Assembly (NCBI GenBank): GCA_035943635.1
Contig: DASZBX010000045.1
Location: forward strand, 12,124 to 76,123
Source of the DNA: DASZBX01 sp035943635
GTDB lineage: Bacteria; Actinomycetota; Actinomycetes; Streptomycetales; Catenulisporaceae
Reading direction: 5' to 3'
DNA length: 64,000 nt
The position numbers and the translations under genes are program-made. The notes under the pieces are model-generated. The model worked only from the letters and a program-made list of their open reading frames with translations. It was not told the DNA's origin and searched no databases. Shown here piece by piece: positions 50,735-60,683 of this stretch; the stretch's first letter is position 1, and the number at the start of each line of letters is the position of its first letter.

Positions 50735-52045
50735 GTGCCACGTATCGGTGAGGGTGACCTGCTCAAGTGCTCGTTCTGCGGGAAGAGCCAGAAGCAGGCG
50801 AAAAAACTGATCGCCGGCCCCGGCGTGTACATCTGCGACGAGTGCATCGACCTGTGCAACGAGATCATCGAGGAGGAGTCGGCCGGCGCGGCCGAGCACC
50901 GGTGGTCCGAGCTGCCCAAGCCGCGGCAGATCTTCGACTTCCTGGAGCAGTACGTGATCGGCCAGGAGGACGCGAAGAAGTCCCTGTCGGTGGCGGTGTA
51001 CAACCACTACAAGCGGGTCCAGGCCGGGGACCCGGGCCGTTCGTCCCGGGACGAGACGGTCGAGCTGGCCAAGTCGAACATCCTGCTGCTGGGCCCGACC
51101 GGCTCCGGCAAGACGTTCCTGGCCCAGACCCTGGCCCGGATGCTGGACGTGCCGTTCGCGATCGCCGACGCCACCGCGCTGACCGAGGCCGGCTACGTGG
51201 GCGAGGACGTGGAGAACATCCTGCTCCGGCTGATCCAGGCCGCCGACTTCGACGTGAAGAAGGCCGAGACCGGGATCATCTACATCGACGAGATCGACAA
51301 GATCGGCCGTAAGAGCGAGAACCCCTCGATCACCCGGGACGTGTCCGGCGAGGGCGTGCAGCAGGCGCTGCTGAAGATACTGGAGGGGACGATCGCGGCG
51401 GTCCCGCCGCAGGGCGGGCGCAAGCACCCGCACCAGGAGTTCATCCAGATCGACACCACGAACGTGCTGTTCATCGTCGGCGGCGCCTTCGCCGGGCTGG
51501 AGCGGATCATCCAGAGCCGGGTCGGCAAGCAGGGCCTGGGCTTCGGGGTGCAGCTGCGCAGCAAGGCCGAGCTGGAGGCGGAGGACGTCTTCGGCAAGGT
51601 GATGCCGGAGGATCTGATCAAGTTCGGCATGATCCCCGAGTTCATCGGCCGGCTGCCGGTGATCACGCACGTGCGCAACCTGGACCGCGAGTCGCTGCGC
51701 CGGATCCTGTTCGAGCCGAAGAACGCCCTGATCCGGCAGTACCAGCACCTGATGGCGCTGGACGGGGTGGAGCTGGAGTTCTCCGACGACGCGATCGAGG
51801 CGATCGCGGACCTCGCGATCCTGCGCGGCACCGGCGCCCGGGGCCTGCGCGCGATCATGGAGGAGGTGCTCCAGTCGGTGATGTACGAGGTACCCTCGCG
51901 CCGCGACGTGGCGCAGGTGCTGATCACCGCGGAGTCGGTGCGCGAGCACGCCTTCCCGACCCTGGTCCCGCGCGACTCGGTGCACCGCAGCCAGAACCAG
52001 GCGCCCGGCCGCAACGGCGACACGCCGCGGGAGAAGTCGGCGTAG
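50735..52045 (+). CDS. clpX: ATP-dependent Clp protease ATP-binding subunit ClpX
   Basis: A 436-residue AAA+ unfoldase that feeds ClpP. The N-terminal zinc finger has Cys12, Cys15, Cys34 and Cys37; Walker A GPTGSGKT is at 120-127; IIYIDEIDKI is Walker B; GYVGEDVEN is a pore loop, and KQGLGFG carries the ClpP-contact IGF-type loop. The C-terminal tail is short and polar. GTG start after ACGAGGAGAT. Separated from clpP2 by two palindromic structures, so it probably has its own promoter. Confidence 0.96.
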   Translation: MPRIGEGDLLKCSFCGKSQKQAKKLIAGPGVYICDECIDLCNEIIEEESAGAAEHRWSELPKPRQIFDFLEQYVIGQEDAKKSLSVAVYNHYKRVQAGDPGRSSRDETVELAKSNILLLGPTGSGKTFLAQTLARMLDVPFAIADATALTEAGYVGEDVENILLRLIQAADFDVKKAETGIIYIDEIDKIGRKSENPSITRDVSGEGVQQALLKILEGTIAAVPPQGGRKHPHQEFIQIDTTNVLFIVGGAFAGLERIIQSRVGKQGLGFGVQLRSKAELEAEDVFGKVMPEDLIKFGMIPEFIGRLPVITHVRNLDRESLRRILFEPKNALIRQYQHLMALDGVELEFSDDAIEAIADLAILRGTGARGLRAIMEEVLQSVMYEVPSRRDVAQVLITAESVREHAFPTLVPRDSVHRSQNQAPGRNGDTPREKSA

Positions 52046-52067
52046 CGGGCGCCATCGCGCCGGAGAT

Positions 52068-52176
52068 TTAGGGCCACACGCCCTTGACCGGTCCGCGCAG
52101 CTTGGTGATGTCCCAGGACCAGACCTGGCCGGGGCCGTCGGCCAGCAGTTCGGGCTTCTTCCGGCTCAACGAGGAC
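52068..52176 (-). pseudogene. IS481-like transposase fragment
   Basis: The minus strand encodes SRKKPELLADGPGQ and VWSWDITKLRGP before a TAA stop at 52068. This is the start of the rve integrase core found in IS481/IS3-type transposases (the aspartate of WDIT is the first catalytic D). Nothing upstream or downstream belongs to an intact element; only about 36 codons remain. It is an insertion-sequence scar after clpX. Confidence 0.7.
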
Positions 52177-52180
52177 GGCA

Positions 52181-52216
52181 GAAAGCCGGCTCCGCCGATC
52201 GGCGGAGCCGGCTTTC
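52181..52216. terminator. 16-bp perfect hairpin after clpX
   Basis: 52181-52196 pairs perfectly with 52201-52216 across loop GATC. The arm begins GAAAG, so the distal strand ends in CTTTC. It lies between convergent genes and can act both ways. Confidence 0.85.
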
Positions 52217-52238
52217 GCATGTCGTCGAAGCCTCCGAG

Positions 52239-52260
52239 GGGCCGCCCGGACGGGCGGCCC
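52239..52260. terminator. 10-bp hairpin at the end of the Pro-rich membrane protein gene
   Basis: GGGCCGCCCG (52239-52248) pairs with CGGGCGGCCC (52251-52260) with a tight 2-base loop, just beyond the stop of the minus-strand gene. Confidence 0.65.
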
Positions 52261-52268
52261 GAGCGGGA

Positions 52269-53318
52269 TCAGTCGCCGTCCGCGCCGTTGCGCAGGGCGT
52301 CGGTCTGCTGCCCGGCGGTCGTGGGGTCGGGGTTGTCGTAGAAGTAGGTGACGCCGAACGTGTCCTCGTCCACCCAGGAGCACATGTAGAACTTGGTGCC
52401 CCCGCTCGACACGTTCCCGCAGCTGAGCGCGGCGTCGGAGTCCGAGCTGTCCACGGTCTTCACGTTCGTCGCGTCGGCGCCGCTCATGATCCCGCCGACC
52501 AGGTCGGAGGGGTCGGAGTCCTCGAACTGGGAGGCGTCGTCCGAGCTGAGGTTGGTGAACGGCTGGACCACCAGGATCGTCGGCGGGTCGTTGGCCGGGA
52601 CCGGGCCGTACGCGCCGACCAGGGCGTTCTGGTAGACCGCGGCGGCGTCCCCGCCGGCCGAGGTCAGGCCGGCCTTGACCCGGCTGACCGAGGCCTGGGC
52701 CGAGGAGGTGGTCAACTGGGTCAGCCCGCCGGCGCTCTGCGGCAGGGACACGTCGCCGGGGCCACCGCCGCCGGTGGGGGTGGCGGTCGGCTCCGGCGAG
52801 GTGGTCGAGTCGTCCGGCGCCGTCGTGGTGAGCACCGGGGCCGGGGAGCTGGACTGGGCCACCGGCGGGGCCGGGGGGTTGGACTTGTGCGTCGCGATCG
52901 CCACGCCGCCGCCCACCACGACCACCACGGCGAGCACGATCAGCCCGATGACCAGGCCGTTCTTCTTCTTCGGCGGCTCGGTCTGGGGCGGGAACCCGCC
53001 GCCGTACTGCGGCGGCTGGGCCCCGTACGGGGAGGTCGGCGGGCCGAAGTTCTGCGGCGGGGCCCCGTAGGGCGGCTGCTGGGCCTGCTGGCCGTACGGC
53101 AGGGTCGGCGCGGGGTGCTCCGGCTGCTGTGGCGGTTGCGGGGGCGTGCCGCCGTACATCTGCGTCGGCGCGCTGTGATAGCCCTCGCTCGGTCCCGGGG
53201 GGCCGTAGGGTCCAGGAGGCGCGCCGTACGGCGCCGTCTCCTCGGGACCGGCCGGGTTCCCCCAGGGCCCGCCGGGCTCTGGTTCCTGATTCGGCTGCTG
53301 CGGCTCACCCCAAGACAT
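52269..53318 (-). CDS. Pro/Gln/Tyr-rich single-pass membrane protein
   Basis: A 349-residue protein. The first 115 residues are Pro/Gly/Gln/Tyr-rich and probably disordered in the cytoplasm (PYGxPP repeats); KKKNG precedes one membrane helix (about 120-141). Outside, a Ser/Thr/Pro linker leads to a folded domain (about 195-349) with two cysteines (contexts LSCGN and YMCSW) that could form a disulfide. This layout is common in actinobacterial envelope proteins of unknown function. It is divergent from valS with an 86-base gap. Confidence 0.75.
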   Translation of the reverse strand: MSWGEPQQPNQEPEPGGPWGNPAGPEETAPYGAPPGPYGPPGPSEGYHSAPTQMYGGTPPQPPQQPEHPAPTLPYGQQAQQPPYGAPPQNFGPPTSPYGAQPPQYGGGFPPQTEPPKKKNGLVIGLIVLAVVVVVGGGVAIATHKSNPPAPPVAQSSSPAPVLTTTAPDDSTTSPEPTATPTGGGGPGDVSLPQSAGGLTQLTTSSAQASVSRVKAGLTSAGGDAAAVYQNALVGAYGPVPANDPPTILVVQPFTNLSSDDASQFEDSDPSDLVGGIMSGADATNVKTVDSSDSDAALSCGNVSSGGTKFYMCSWVDEDTFGVTYFYDNPDPTTAGQQTDALRNGADGD

Positions 53319-53392
53319 TGCACAATCATATCGAAATGAACTGCCCGGTAGAGGCGCGGACCATAACGGTCCGGCCTCCTTCGGAGCTTTCG

Positions 53393-53404
53393 TACAATTG
53401 CCGC
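53393..53404 (+). promoter_or_regulatory. -10 box of a leaderless valS transcript
   Basis: TACAAT (53393-53398) ends 6 bases before the ATG at 53405. No ribosome-binding site is placed to serve that ATG, and no good -35 is evident. The mRNA most likely starts at the A of the start codon. Confidence 0.6.
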
Positions 53405-56077
53405 ATGACCGAGACGACGACTCCTCCGGACCCGGGCGCGGCCTACGCCGCCGCCGCAGCAGCTTTGCCGCCGCAGTACGCCCCGGCCGAGGTGGAGGGG
53501 AAGTTGTACGAGCGCTGGGTGGCCGCCGGCTACTTCGAGGCCGACGCGAAGAGCGACAAGCCGCCGTTCAGCATCGTGATCCCGCCGCCGAACGTGACCG
53601 GATCGCTGCACATCGGCCACGCGCTGGACCTGACCCTGCAGGACGCGGTCAGCCGGCGCAAGCGGATGCAGGGCTACGAGACGCTCTGGCTGCCCGGGAT
53701 GGACCACGCCGGCATCGCCACCCAGAACGTGGTGGAGAAGGAGCTGGCCAAGGAGGGCGTCTCCCGGCACGACCTGGGCCGCGAGGGCTTCGTGGCCAAG
53801 GTGTGGGAGTGGAAGGAGGTGTCCGGCGGCCGGATCCTGAACCAGATGCGCCGGCTCGGCGCCTCGGTGGACTGGACCCGGGAGCGGTTCACCTTCGACG
53901 AGGGCCTGTCCCGCGCGGTGCAGACCATCTTCAAGAAGCTGTACGACGACGGCCTGATCTACCGGGCCGAGCGGATCATCAACTGGTGCCCGCGCTGCCT
54001 GACCGCGCTGTCCGACATCGAGGTCGAGCACCAGGACGACCCCGGCGAGCTGGTCTCGATCCGCTACGGCGACGGCGAGCGCTCGATCGTGGTGGCCACC
54101 ACCCGGGCCGAGACCATGCTCGGGGACACGGCCGTGGCGGTGCACCCGGACGACGAGCGCTACCGGCACCTGGTCGGCACCGAGATCGAGCTGCCGTTCA
54201 CCGGCCGGCTGATCCCGGTGGTGGCCGACCTGCACGTGGACCCGGAGTTCGGCACCGGCGCGGTCAAGGTGACCCCGGCGCACGACCCGAACGACTTCGA
54301 GATCGGCCAGCGGCACACCCTGCCCTCGTTGCTGATCATGGACGAGCGCGGGGTGATCACCGCCCCCGGCCCGTTCCAGGGCCTGGACCGGTACGAGGCC
54401 CGGTCGGCCGTGGTGGCCGCGCTGCGCGAGGACGGCCGGATCGTCGAGGAGAAGCGGCCCTACGTGCACGCGGTCGGGCACTGCTCGCGCTGCGACACCA
54501 CGGTCGAGCCGCGTTTGTCCCTGCAGTGGTGGGTCAAGGTCGGTCCGCTGGCCGCCGAGGCCTCCGCGGCGGTGCGCGACGGCCGGGTCAGGATCCACCC
54601 GAAGGAGCTGGAGCCGCGCTACTTCCAGTGGACCGACAACCTGCTGGACTGGTGCATCTCCCGGCAGCTGTGGTGGGGCCACCAGATCCCGATCTGGTAC
54701 GGGCCCAACGGCGAGGTGGTGTGCGTCGGCCCGGACGAGGAGTCGCCGGCCGGCGAGGGCTGGCGGCAGGACCCGGACGTGCTGGACACCTGGTTCTCCT
54801 CCGGCCTGTGGCCCTTCTCCACCCTCGGCTGGCCCGAGCAGACCGCCGACCTGGCCAAGTTCTACCCGACCTCGGTGCTGGTCACCGGCTACGACATCCT
54901 GTTCTTCTGGGTCGTGCGGATGATGCTGTTCGGCCTCTACGCGAACAAGGACCAGGGGCCCGAGGGCAGCGTGCCGTTCCGCACCGTGGCCCTGCACGGC
55001 CTGGTCCGGGACAAGTTCGGCAAGAAGATGTCCAAGTCCCGGGGCAACGTGGTCGACCCGCTGGACTGGATGGACGCCTACGGCTCGGACGCGACCCGGT
55101 TCACCCTGGCCCGCGGCTGCAACCCGGGCGCGGACCTGGCCACGAACGAGGAGTGGGCCCAGGCCTCGCGCAACTTCTGCAACAAGATCTGGAACGCCAC
55201 CCGGTTCGCCCTGATCAACGGCGCCACGGTCGGCCAGGTGCCGCCGGCCGCCCGTCTGGGCGCAGCCGACCGGTGGATCTTGTCCCGGCTGACCGCGGTC
55301 ACGGCCGAGGTGGACGCCTATCTGGAGGACTTCCAGCACGCCAAGGCCTGCGAGACGCTCTACCACTTCGCCTGGGACGAGGTCTTCGACTGGTACGTGG
55401 AGCTGAGCAAGGGCCCGCTGGGCCGCGGCGGGCCGGAGGCCGAGGCCACCCGGGCGGTGGTCGGGCATGTGTTGGACGTCACACTCCGGCTGCTGCACCC
55501 GTACGTGCCGTACGTGACCGAGGAGCTGTGGACCACCCTGACCGGCGGGGAGTCCCTGGTGATCGCCGACTGGCCGGTGGCCGACCCGGGCCTGCTCGAC
55601 CCGGCCGCCGAGGCCGAGATCCGCAGCCTGCAGACCGCGGTGGTCGAGATCCGCCGGTTCCGGGACGGCCAGGGCCTCAAGCCCGGCCAGCGGGTGGCCG
55701 CCGAGCTGGACCTGACCGGCCCGCTGGCCGCGCACGAACGGCAGATCCGCACGCTGACCCGGCTGACCGACCCGGAGCCCGGGTTCGCCGCCACCGCGGC
55801 CCTGCAGACCGCGGACGCGACCGTCCGGCTGGACCTGTCCGGCGCGATCGACGTCGCGGCCGAGCGGGCCCGGCTGGCCAAGGACCTGCTGGCCGCCCGG
55901 AAGGAGCAGTCCGGGGCGGAGGCGAAACTGGCCAACGAGGCCTTCCTGGCCAAGGCCCCGGACGCGGTGGTGACGAAGATCAGAACCCGGATGGCCGAGT
56001 CCTCGGCGGACATCGAGCGGATCACCGGGCAACTCGCGGCGCTGCCGACGGAGCGAGCCGACTCGGCTGATTCATGA
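53405..56077 (+). CDS. valS: Valyl-tRNA synthetase
   Basis: An 890-residue class I synthetase that charges tRNA-Val and edits mischarged threonine. HIGH is at residues 69-72 (TGSLHIGHALD), KMSKS near 540 (FGKKMSKSRGN); the CP1 editing domain contains TTRAETMLGDTAVAVHP. The anticodon-binding domain and a C-terminal coiled-coil arm (about 820-890) complete it. An earlier in-frame start would add residues with no homologous character. Confidence 0.97.
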   Translation: MTETTTPPDPGAAYAAAAAALPPQYAPAEVEGKLYERWVAAGYFEADAKSDKPPFSIVIPPPNVTGSLHIGHALDLTLQDAVSRRKRMQGYETLWLPGMDHAGIATQNVVEKELAKEGVSRHDLGREGFVAKVWEWKEVSGGRILNQMRRLGASVDWTRERFTFDEGLSRAVQTIFKKLYDDGLIYRAERIINWCPRCLTALSDIEVEHQDDPGELVSIRYGDGERSIVVATTRAETMLGDTAVAVHPDDERYRHLVGTEIELPFTGRLIPVVADLHVDPEFGTGAVKVTPAHDPNDFEIGQRHTLPSLLIMDERGVITAPGPFQGLDRYEARSAVVAALREDGRIVEEKRPYVHAVGHCSRCDTTVEPRLSLQWWVKVGPLAAEASAAVRDGRVRIHPKELEPRYFQWTDNLLDWCISRQLWWGHQIPIWYGPNGEVVCVGPDEESPAGEGWRQDPDVLDTWFSSGLWPFSTLGWPEQTADLAKFYPTSVLVTGYDILFFWVVRMMLFGLYANKDQGPEGSVPFRTVALHGLVRDKFGKKMSKSRGNVVDPLDWMDAYGSDATRFTLARGCNPGADLATNEEWAQASRNFCNKIWNATRFALINGATVGQVPPAARLGAADRWILSRLTAVTAEVDAYLEDFQHAKACETLYHFAWDEVFDWYVELSKGPLGRGGPEAEATRAVVGHVLDVTLRLLHPYVPYVTEELWTTLTGGESLVIADWPVADPGLLDPAAEAEIRSLQTAVVEIRRFRDGQGLKPGQRVAAELDLTGPLAAHERQIRTLTRLTDPEPGFAATAALQTADATVRLDLSGAIDVAAERARLAKDLLAARKEQSGAEAKLANEAFLAKAPDAVVTKIRTRMAESSADIERITGQLAALPTERADSADS

Positions 56078-56419
56078 GGCGGGCCAACGCAATCCACCCG
56101 GCGGACATCCCGGCAGGGTAGGGGCCTGCCGATCCGCGGCCGGATCTTCTGCCCAGCGCGCGCGGGCTTCAAACAACTTTCCCCGCTTTTGCCCGGCCCC
56201 GATTTGACCGGGGACGAGCGAGGTGAGACGCTAGAAGCCCGCGCAGCTGTTGTTTTAAGCGTGAGGTAGTTAGTGGAACTGCGCCTGCCCGGCAGATCTT
56301 GCCCGCACCCCTCCAGCCCACATACCCCACCCGTTGCGACAGCCATGCCCGCGGACAGTTGTCACGTTGCGCGGCCCGACTCGTGGCCGCGCCGGTCACT
56401 CGACGTGGAGGACCCTGGA
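56078..56419. other. 342-base gap between valS and the coiled-coil gene
   Basis: No gene is supported. It contains an A/T-richer patch (56160-56280, with TTGTTTTAAG) that may hold the promoter of the downstream small gene; a GTG at 56273 in frame with that gene lacks family-like sequence. No repeat or riboswitch recognised. Confidence 0.4.
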
Positions 56420-56629
56420 ATGGCTAAGGCACTACTCGGACACATCGGCGGCACCGACCTGCGGATGACCGCCGAGATGCGACGGCTTCAGCAGCGAGTA
56501 CGGGACCTGGAGGCACAGCTGACTCAAGTGCAGGCGGAGAACGACACCCTCTCCGCGGCCCTGCGGTCGGACGAGTTCGACCGGGACCTCTTCGCGGCCG
56601 TGGCCGAGCGGGAGCCCGCGCTCACCTGA
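56420..56629 (+). CDS. Small conserved coiled-coil protein
   Basis: A 69-residue protein starting MAKALLGHIGG, with a heptad-patterned helix (MRRLQQRVRDLEAQLTQVQAEN, residues about 18-40 with Leu/Val at a and d positions) and an acidic end EREPALT. Short proteins with this MAKALLG start and PALT end are common in actinobacteria; none has a known function. ATG follows GGAGG. It precedes smc by 160 bases. Confidence 0.75.
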   Translation: MAKALLGHIGGTDLRMTAEMRRLQQRVRDLEAQLTQVQAENDTLSAALRSDEFDRDLFAAVAEREPALT

Positions 56630-56788
56630 GCCGGCCGACCCGTTTCGCGCAGTTCACGTTCAGCAACACCAGCATGATCAGTTTGTGCGAAGGGGCGATC
56701 TCGTATCGTCCCTTCACTGTTTTTCCGGTGCCGACCGGGTAAGCTCGGCGAGTTACCAGTCGGCGACCTGGCAGGACCGAAGAATCCA

Positions 56789-59700
56789 GTGCATCTCAAG
56801 AGCATGACCCTGCGAGGTTTCAAGTCCTTCGCGTCCGCCACCACGCTCCGGTTCGAGCCGGGGATCACCTGCGTCGTGGGGCCCAACGGCTCCGGCAAGT
56901 CGAACGTGGTGGACGCGCTCGCCTGGGTGATGGGCGAGCAGGGGGCCAAGTCCCTGCGCGGCGGCAAGATGGAGGACGTCATCTTCGCCGGCACGTCCGG
57001 CCGCCCGCCGCTCGGCCGGGCCGAGGTCACGCTCACCATCGACAACACCGACGGCGCCCTGCCGATCGACTACACCGAGGTCACCATCTCGCGGATCATG
57101 TTCCGCAACGGCGGCTCGGAGTACGCGATCAACGGCGCCGCGGCCCGCCTGCTGGACATCCAGGAGCTGCTGTCGGACTCCGGCATCGGCCGGGAGATGC
57201 ACGTCATCGTCGGCCAGGGCCAGCTCGACGCCGTGCTGCAGGCCGGCCCCGAGGAGCGCCGGGCCTTCATCGAAGAGGCCGCCGGGGTGCTCAAGCACCG
57301 CAAGCGCAAAGAGAAGGCGCTGCGCAAACTCGACTCGATGCAGGGCAACCTCAACCGGATCACCGACCTGACCACCGAGCTGCGCCGCCAGCTCAAACCG
57401 CTGGGCCGGCAGGCCGAGGTGGCCCGCCGGGCCGCGATGATCCAGTCCGACCTGCGCGACGCCCGGCTCCGCCTGCTCGCCGACGACCTGGTCACCCTGC
57501 GCGAGACGTACGAGAAGGAGACCGCGGACGACACCGCGATCCGCGAGCGCCGGGCCCGCTACGAGGCCGAGTACGCCCAGGCCCAGGCCCGGGAGACCGA
57601 GCTGGAGCAGGACGTGCAGGCGCTCGTCCCGCACCTGGCCGCGGCCCAGGAGGCCTGGTACCGGCTCTCCGCCCTGCGCGAGCGGCTGCGCGGCAGCGCC
57701 TCGCTGGCCACCGAGCGGGTGCGCAACCTCTCCGCGCTGGCCCAGGGCGACGCGAACGAGCGCCGCGGCCGGGACCCGGAGGAACTGGAGGCCGAGGCCG
57801 AGTCGATCCGCGAGCAGGAGGAGATCCTGGTCGAGGAGGTCGCCGAGGCGCACGAGCGATTGGCCGAGGCCGTGCACCAGCGCGGCGCGGCCGAGACCGC
57901 GCTGGCCGCCGAGGAGCGCCGGCTGGCTGCGGCGATCCGGTCCGCGGCCGACCAGCGGGAGAATTTGGCCAAGCTCGGCGGCCGGGTGGCGGCGGCGACC
58001 AGCCGGACCGGGTCGGCCGAGGCCGAGATCGGCCGGCTGCGCTCGGCCCAGGACGAGGCCCGGCAGCGGTCGGCCGGGGTACAGGGCGAGTACGACGCGC
58101 TGCGCGCCGAGGTCGAGGAGATCGACGGCGCCGCGGGCCTGGACGCCGAGGTGGAGGCGGCGACCTCCGCGGTGGCCGAGGCCGAGGAGACGCTGACCGC
58201 GCTGCGCGCCGCCGAGCGGGACGCCGAGCGCGAGCGGACCGGTTTCGCGGCCCGCAAGGAGGCGCTGGAGCTGGGCCTGAACCGCAAGGACGGGGCCGGG
58301 GCGCTGCTGGCCGCGACCGACCGGCTCTCCGGGCTGCTCGGCTCGGTGGCCGCGATACTGACCGTGGAGCAGGGCGCCGAGGCGGCCGTGGCCGCGGCCC
58401 TGGGCCTGGCCGCGGACGCGGTCGGGGTGTCCTCCGGGGACGCCGCGGTGAACGCGATCCGGCTGCTCAAGGCCGAGGACAAGGGCCGGGCCGCGATCCT
58501 GATCGGCGGGGCCCCGGCCGAGCCGGACGCCGTCGCGCTGCACCTGCCGGCCCTGCCGCCGCACGCGAAGTACGCCGTCGAGCTGGTCGTGGTGAACGAC
58601 GAACTGCGTCCGGCCCTGCACCGGCTGCTGCGCGGCGTGGTGATAGTGGACGATCTCGGCCAGGCCGGCGTCCTGATCGGCGCGCACCCGGAGCTGACCG
58701 CGGTGACCCGCGACGGCGACGTGCTCAGCCGGCACCTGGCCCAGGGCGGCTCCTCGGCCGCGCCCTCGCTGCTGGAGGTGCAGGCCGCCGTCGACGACGC
58801 GTCGATCCGGCTCCAGGCCGCCGGGACCCGGGCCGCCGAGCTGCGGATCCAGTTGGAAGACGCCACGGTCGCCCAGCGCGAGGCCAAGCAGTACCTGGAC
58901 GGGATGGTCGCCCAGCGCCGGGCCGCGGACGCGCAGAAGGCCTCGGTCGCCCAGCAGCTGGGCCGGCTCGGCGGCGCCGCCCGGGCCGCATTGGCCGAGG
59001 TGGACCGCTACTCGGCCGCGATCGAGCAGGCCGAGCAGGCCCGGGAGAAGGACCTGCACGCCCTGGCCGACCTGGAGATCCAGCTGGCCGAGGCCCAGGC
59101 GACCGCCGAGGCGGCGGAGGAGCAGGCCGACGACGCGCCGGACAGCCGCGAGGAGCTCGCGTCCGCAGCCGCCGCGGCCCGGGCGGCCGAGATGGAGGGC
59201 CGGCTGGCCGTGCGCACCAGCGAGGAGCGGGCTCGCGCGCTGGCCGGCCGGGCCGACTCGCTGGACCGGGCCGCGGCCCAGGAGCGCCAGACCCGGGCCC
59301 GGGCAGCCGAGCGCCAGGAGCGGGCGGCCGGACAGGCCGCGGTGGCCAGGGCGGTGGCCGAGGGCATCCGGCAGACCCTGGCCTGCCTGGAGATCTCCCT
59401 CGCCCGGGCCGGCGCCGAGCGGGAGACCGCCGAACGGGACCGGGCCGAGCGTGAGGCAGCACTGCAGGTGCTGCGCGGCCGGGTGCGCGAACTGGCCGGC
59501 GAGCTGGAGAAGCTGACCGACTCGGTGCACCGGGACGAGGTGGCCCGGGCGGAGAAGCGGATGCGGATCGAGCAGCTCGAGGCGCGTGCCCTGGAGGAGT
59601 TCGGCCTGACCGCCGAGGCCCTGGCCGAGGAGTACGGCCCCGGGGTCCCGGTCATGCCGCCGGCCGCGGCGTTGAACCCGGACGATCCGCAGGACCCGCG

Positions 59701-60559
59701 CAACCGGCCGGTCCCGTTCGTCCGGGCCGAGCAGGAGAAGCGGCTGCGCCAGGCGGAGAAGGACTACGCGGCCCTGGGCAAGGTCAACCCGCTGGCCCTG
59801 GAGGAGTTCGCGGCGCTGGAGGAGCGGTACAAGTTCCTCAACGAGCAGCTGGAGGATCTGAAGAAGACCCGCGCGGACCTGCTCCAGGTGGTCAAGGAGG
59901 TCGACGAGCGGGTGCAGCAGGTGTTCGCCGAGGCCTACGCGGACACCGAGCGCGAGTTCGTCGGGGTCTTCTCCCGGCTGTTCCCGGGCGGTGAGGGCCG
60001 GCTGTTCCTGACCAACCCGGACGACATGCTGACCACGGGCATCGAGGTCGAGGCGCGCCCGCCGGGCAAGAAGGTCAAGCGGTTGTCCCTGCTGTCCGGC
60101 GGGGAGCGGTCGCTGACCGCGGTGGCCCTGCTGGTCGCCATCTTCAAGGCCCGGCCCTCGCCCTTCTACGTGATGGACGAGGTCGAGGCCGCGCTCGACG
60201 ACACCAACCTGCAGCGGCTGATCACGATCATGGAGGAGTTGCGGCAGTCCTCCCAGCTGATCGTGATCACCCACCAGAAGCGCACCATGGAGGTGGCCGA
60301 CGCGCTGTACGGCGTGTCGATGCGCGGCGACGGCGTGACCACCGTGATCTCGCAGAAGCTGCGCTCGGACCCGGTGCCGCCCCGGCCGGCCAGGTCGGCC
60401 CGGGCGCTGGCCGCGGACGCCGCGGCGGCGCAGGCGGCGGCCGAGACGGCCGAGGCCGAGGCGTCAGTGCTCGGCGAAGCGGCCGTGGTGCACGACCCGG
60501 CCGAGCTGGTCTCCGTGCCCGCCCAGGCCCAGGAGGCCGACCCCAGCCTGGTCGACTGA
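56789..60559 (+). CDS. smc: Chromosome segregation protein SMC
   Basis: A 1256-residue condensin ATPase. N-terminal Walker A GPNGSGKSN with VMGEQGAKSLRGGKM; long coiled coils; hinge about 510-650 (GLLGSVAAILTVEQGAEAAV to VIVDDLGQAGVLIG); C-terminal signature LSGGERSLTAVALL and Walker B YVMDEVEAALDD. A tail of about 70 residues rich in Ala/Pro follows. It partners ScpA/ScpB, whose genes are not here. GTG start is preceded by GCAGGA. Confidence 0.96.
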   Translation: MHLKSMTLRGFKSFASATTLRFEPGITCVVGPNGSGKSNVVDALAWVMGEQGAKSLRGGKMEDVIFAGTSGRPPLGRAEVTLTIDNTDGALPIDYTEVTISRIMFRNGGSEYAINGAAARLLDIQELLSDSGIGREMHVIVGQGQLDAVLQAGPEERRAFIEEAAGVLKHRKRKEKALRKLDSMQGNLNRITDLTTELRRQLKPLGRQAEVARRAAMIQSDLRDARLRLLADDLVTLRETYEKETADDTAIRERRARYEAEYAQAQARETELEQDVQALVPHLAAAQEAWYRLSALRERLRGSASLATERVRNLSALAQGDANERRGRDPEELEAEAESIREQEEILVEEVAEAHERLAEAVHQRGAAETALAAEERRLAAAIRSAADQRENLAKLGGRVAAATSRTGSAEAEIGRLRSAQDEARQRSAGVQGEYDALRAEVEEIDGAAGLDAEVEAATSAVAEAEETLTALRAAERDAERERTGFAARKEALELGLNRKDGAGALLAATDRLSGLLGSVAAILTVEQGAEAAVAAALGLAADAVGVSSGDAAVNAIRLLKAEDKGRAAILIGGAPAEPDAVALHLPALPPHAKYAVELVVVNDELRPALHRLLRGVVIVDDLGQAGVLIGAHPELTAVTRDGDVLSRHLAQGGSSAAPSLLEVQAAVDDASIRLQAAGTRAAELRIQLEDATVAQREAKQYLDGMVAQRRAADAQKASVAQQLGRLGGAARAALAEVDRYSAAIEQAEQAREKDLHALADLEIQLAEAQATAEAAEEQADDAPDSREELASAAAAARAAEMEGRLAVRTSEERARALAGRADSLDRAAAQERQTRARAAERQERAAGQAAVARAVAEGIRQTLACLEISLARAGAERETAERDRAEREAALQVLRGRVRELAGELEKLTDSVHRDEVARAEKRMRIEQLEARALEEFGLTAEALAEEYGPGVPVMPPAAALNPDDPQDPRNRPVPFVRAEQEKRLRQAEKDYAALGKVNPLALEEFAALEERYKFLNEQLEDLKKTRADLLQVVKEVDERVQQVFAEAYADTEREFVGVFSRLFPGGEGRLFLTNPDDMLTTGIEVEARPPGKKVKRLSLLSGGERSLTAVALLVAIFKARPSPFYVMDEVEAALDDTNLQRLITIMEELRQSSQLIVITHQKRTMEVADALYGVSMRGDGVTTVISQKLRSDPVPPRPARSARALAADAAAAQAAAETAEAEASVLGEAAVVHDPAELVSVPAQAQEADPSLVD

Positions 60560-60683
60560 GCACCGATCGCCCGCGGCCGGTCCGGTTTGGCCGCAAATGA
60601 GCCCCCGAACGGCGAAAACAGGTGGCCGGGAGGGGGCCACAAGCGGCCGTCGGTCCATTATGCTGCCAGCCATTGGAGGGCTT

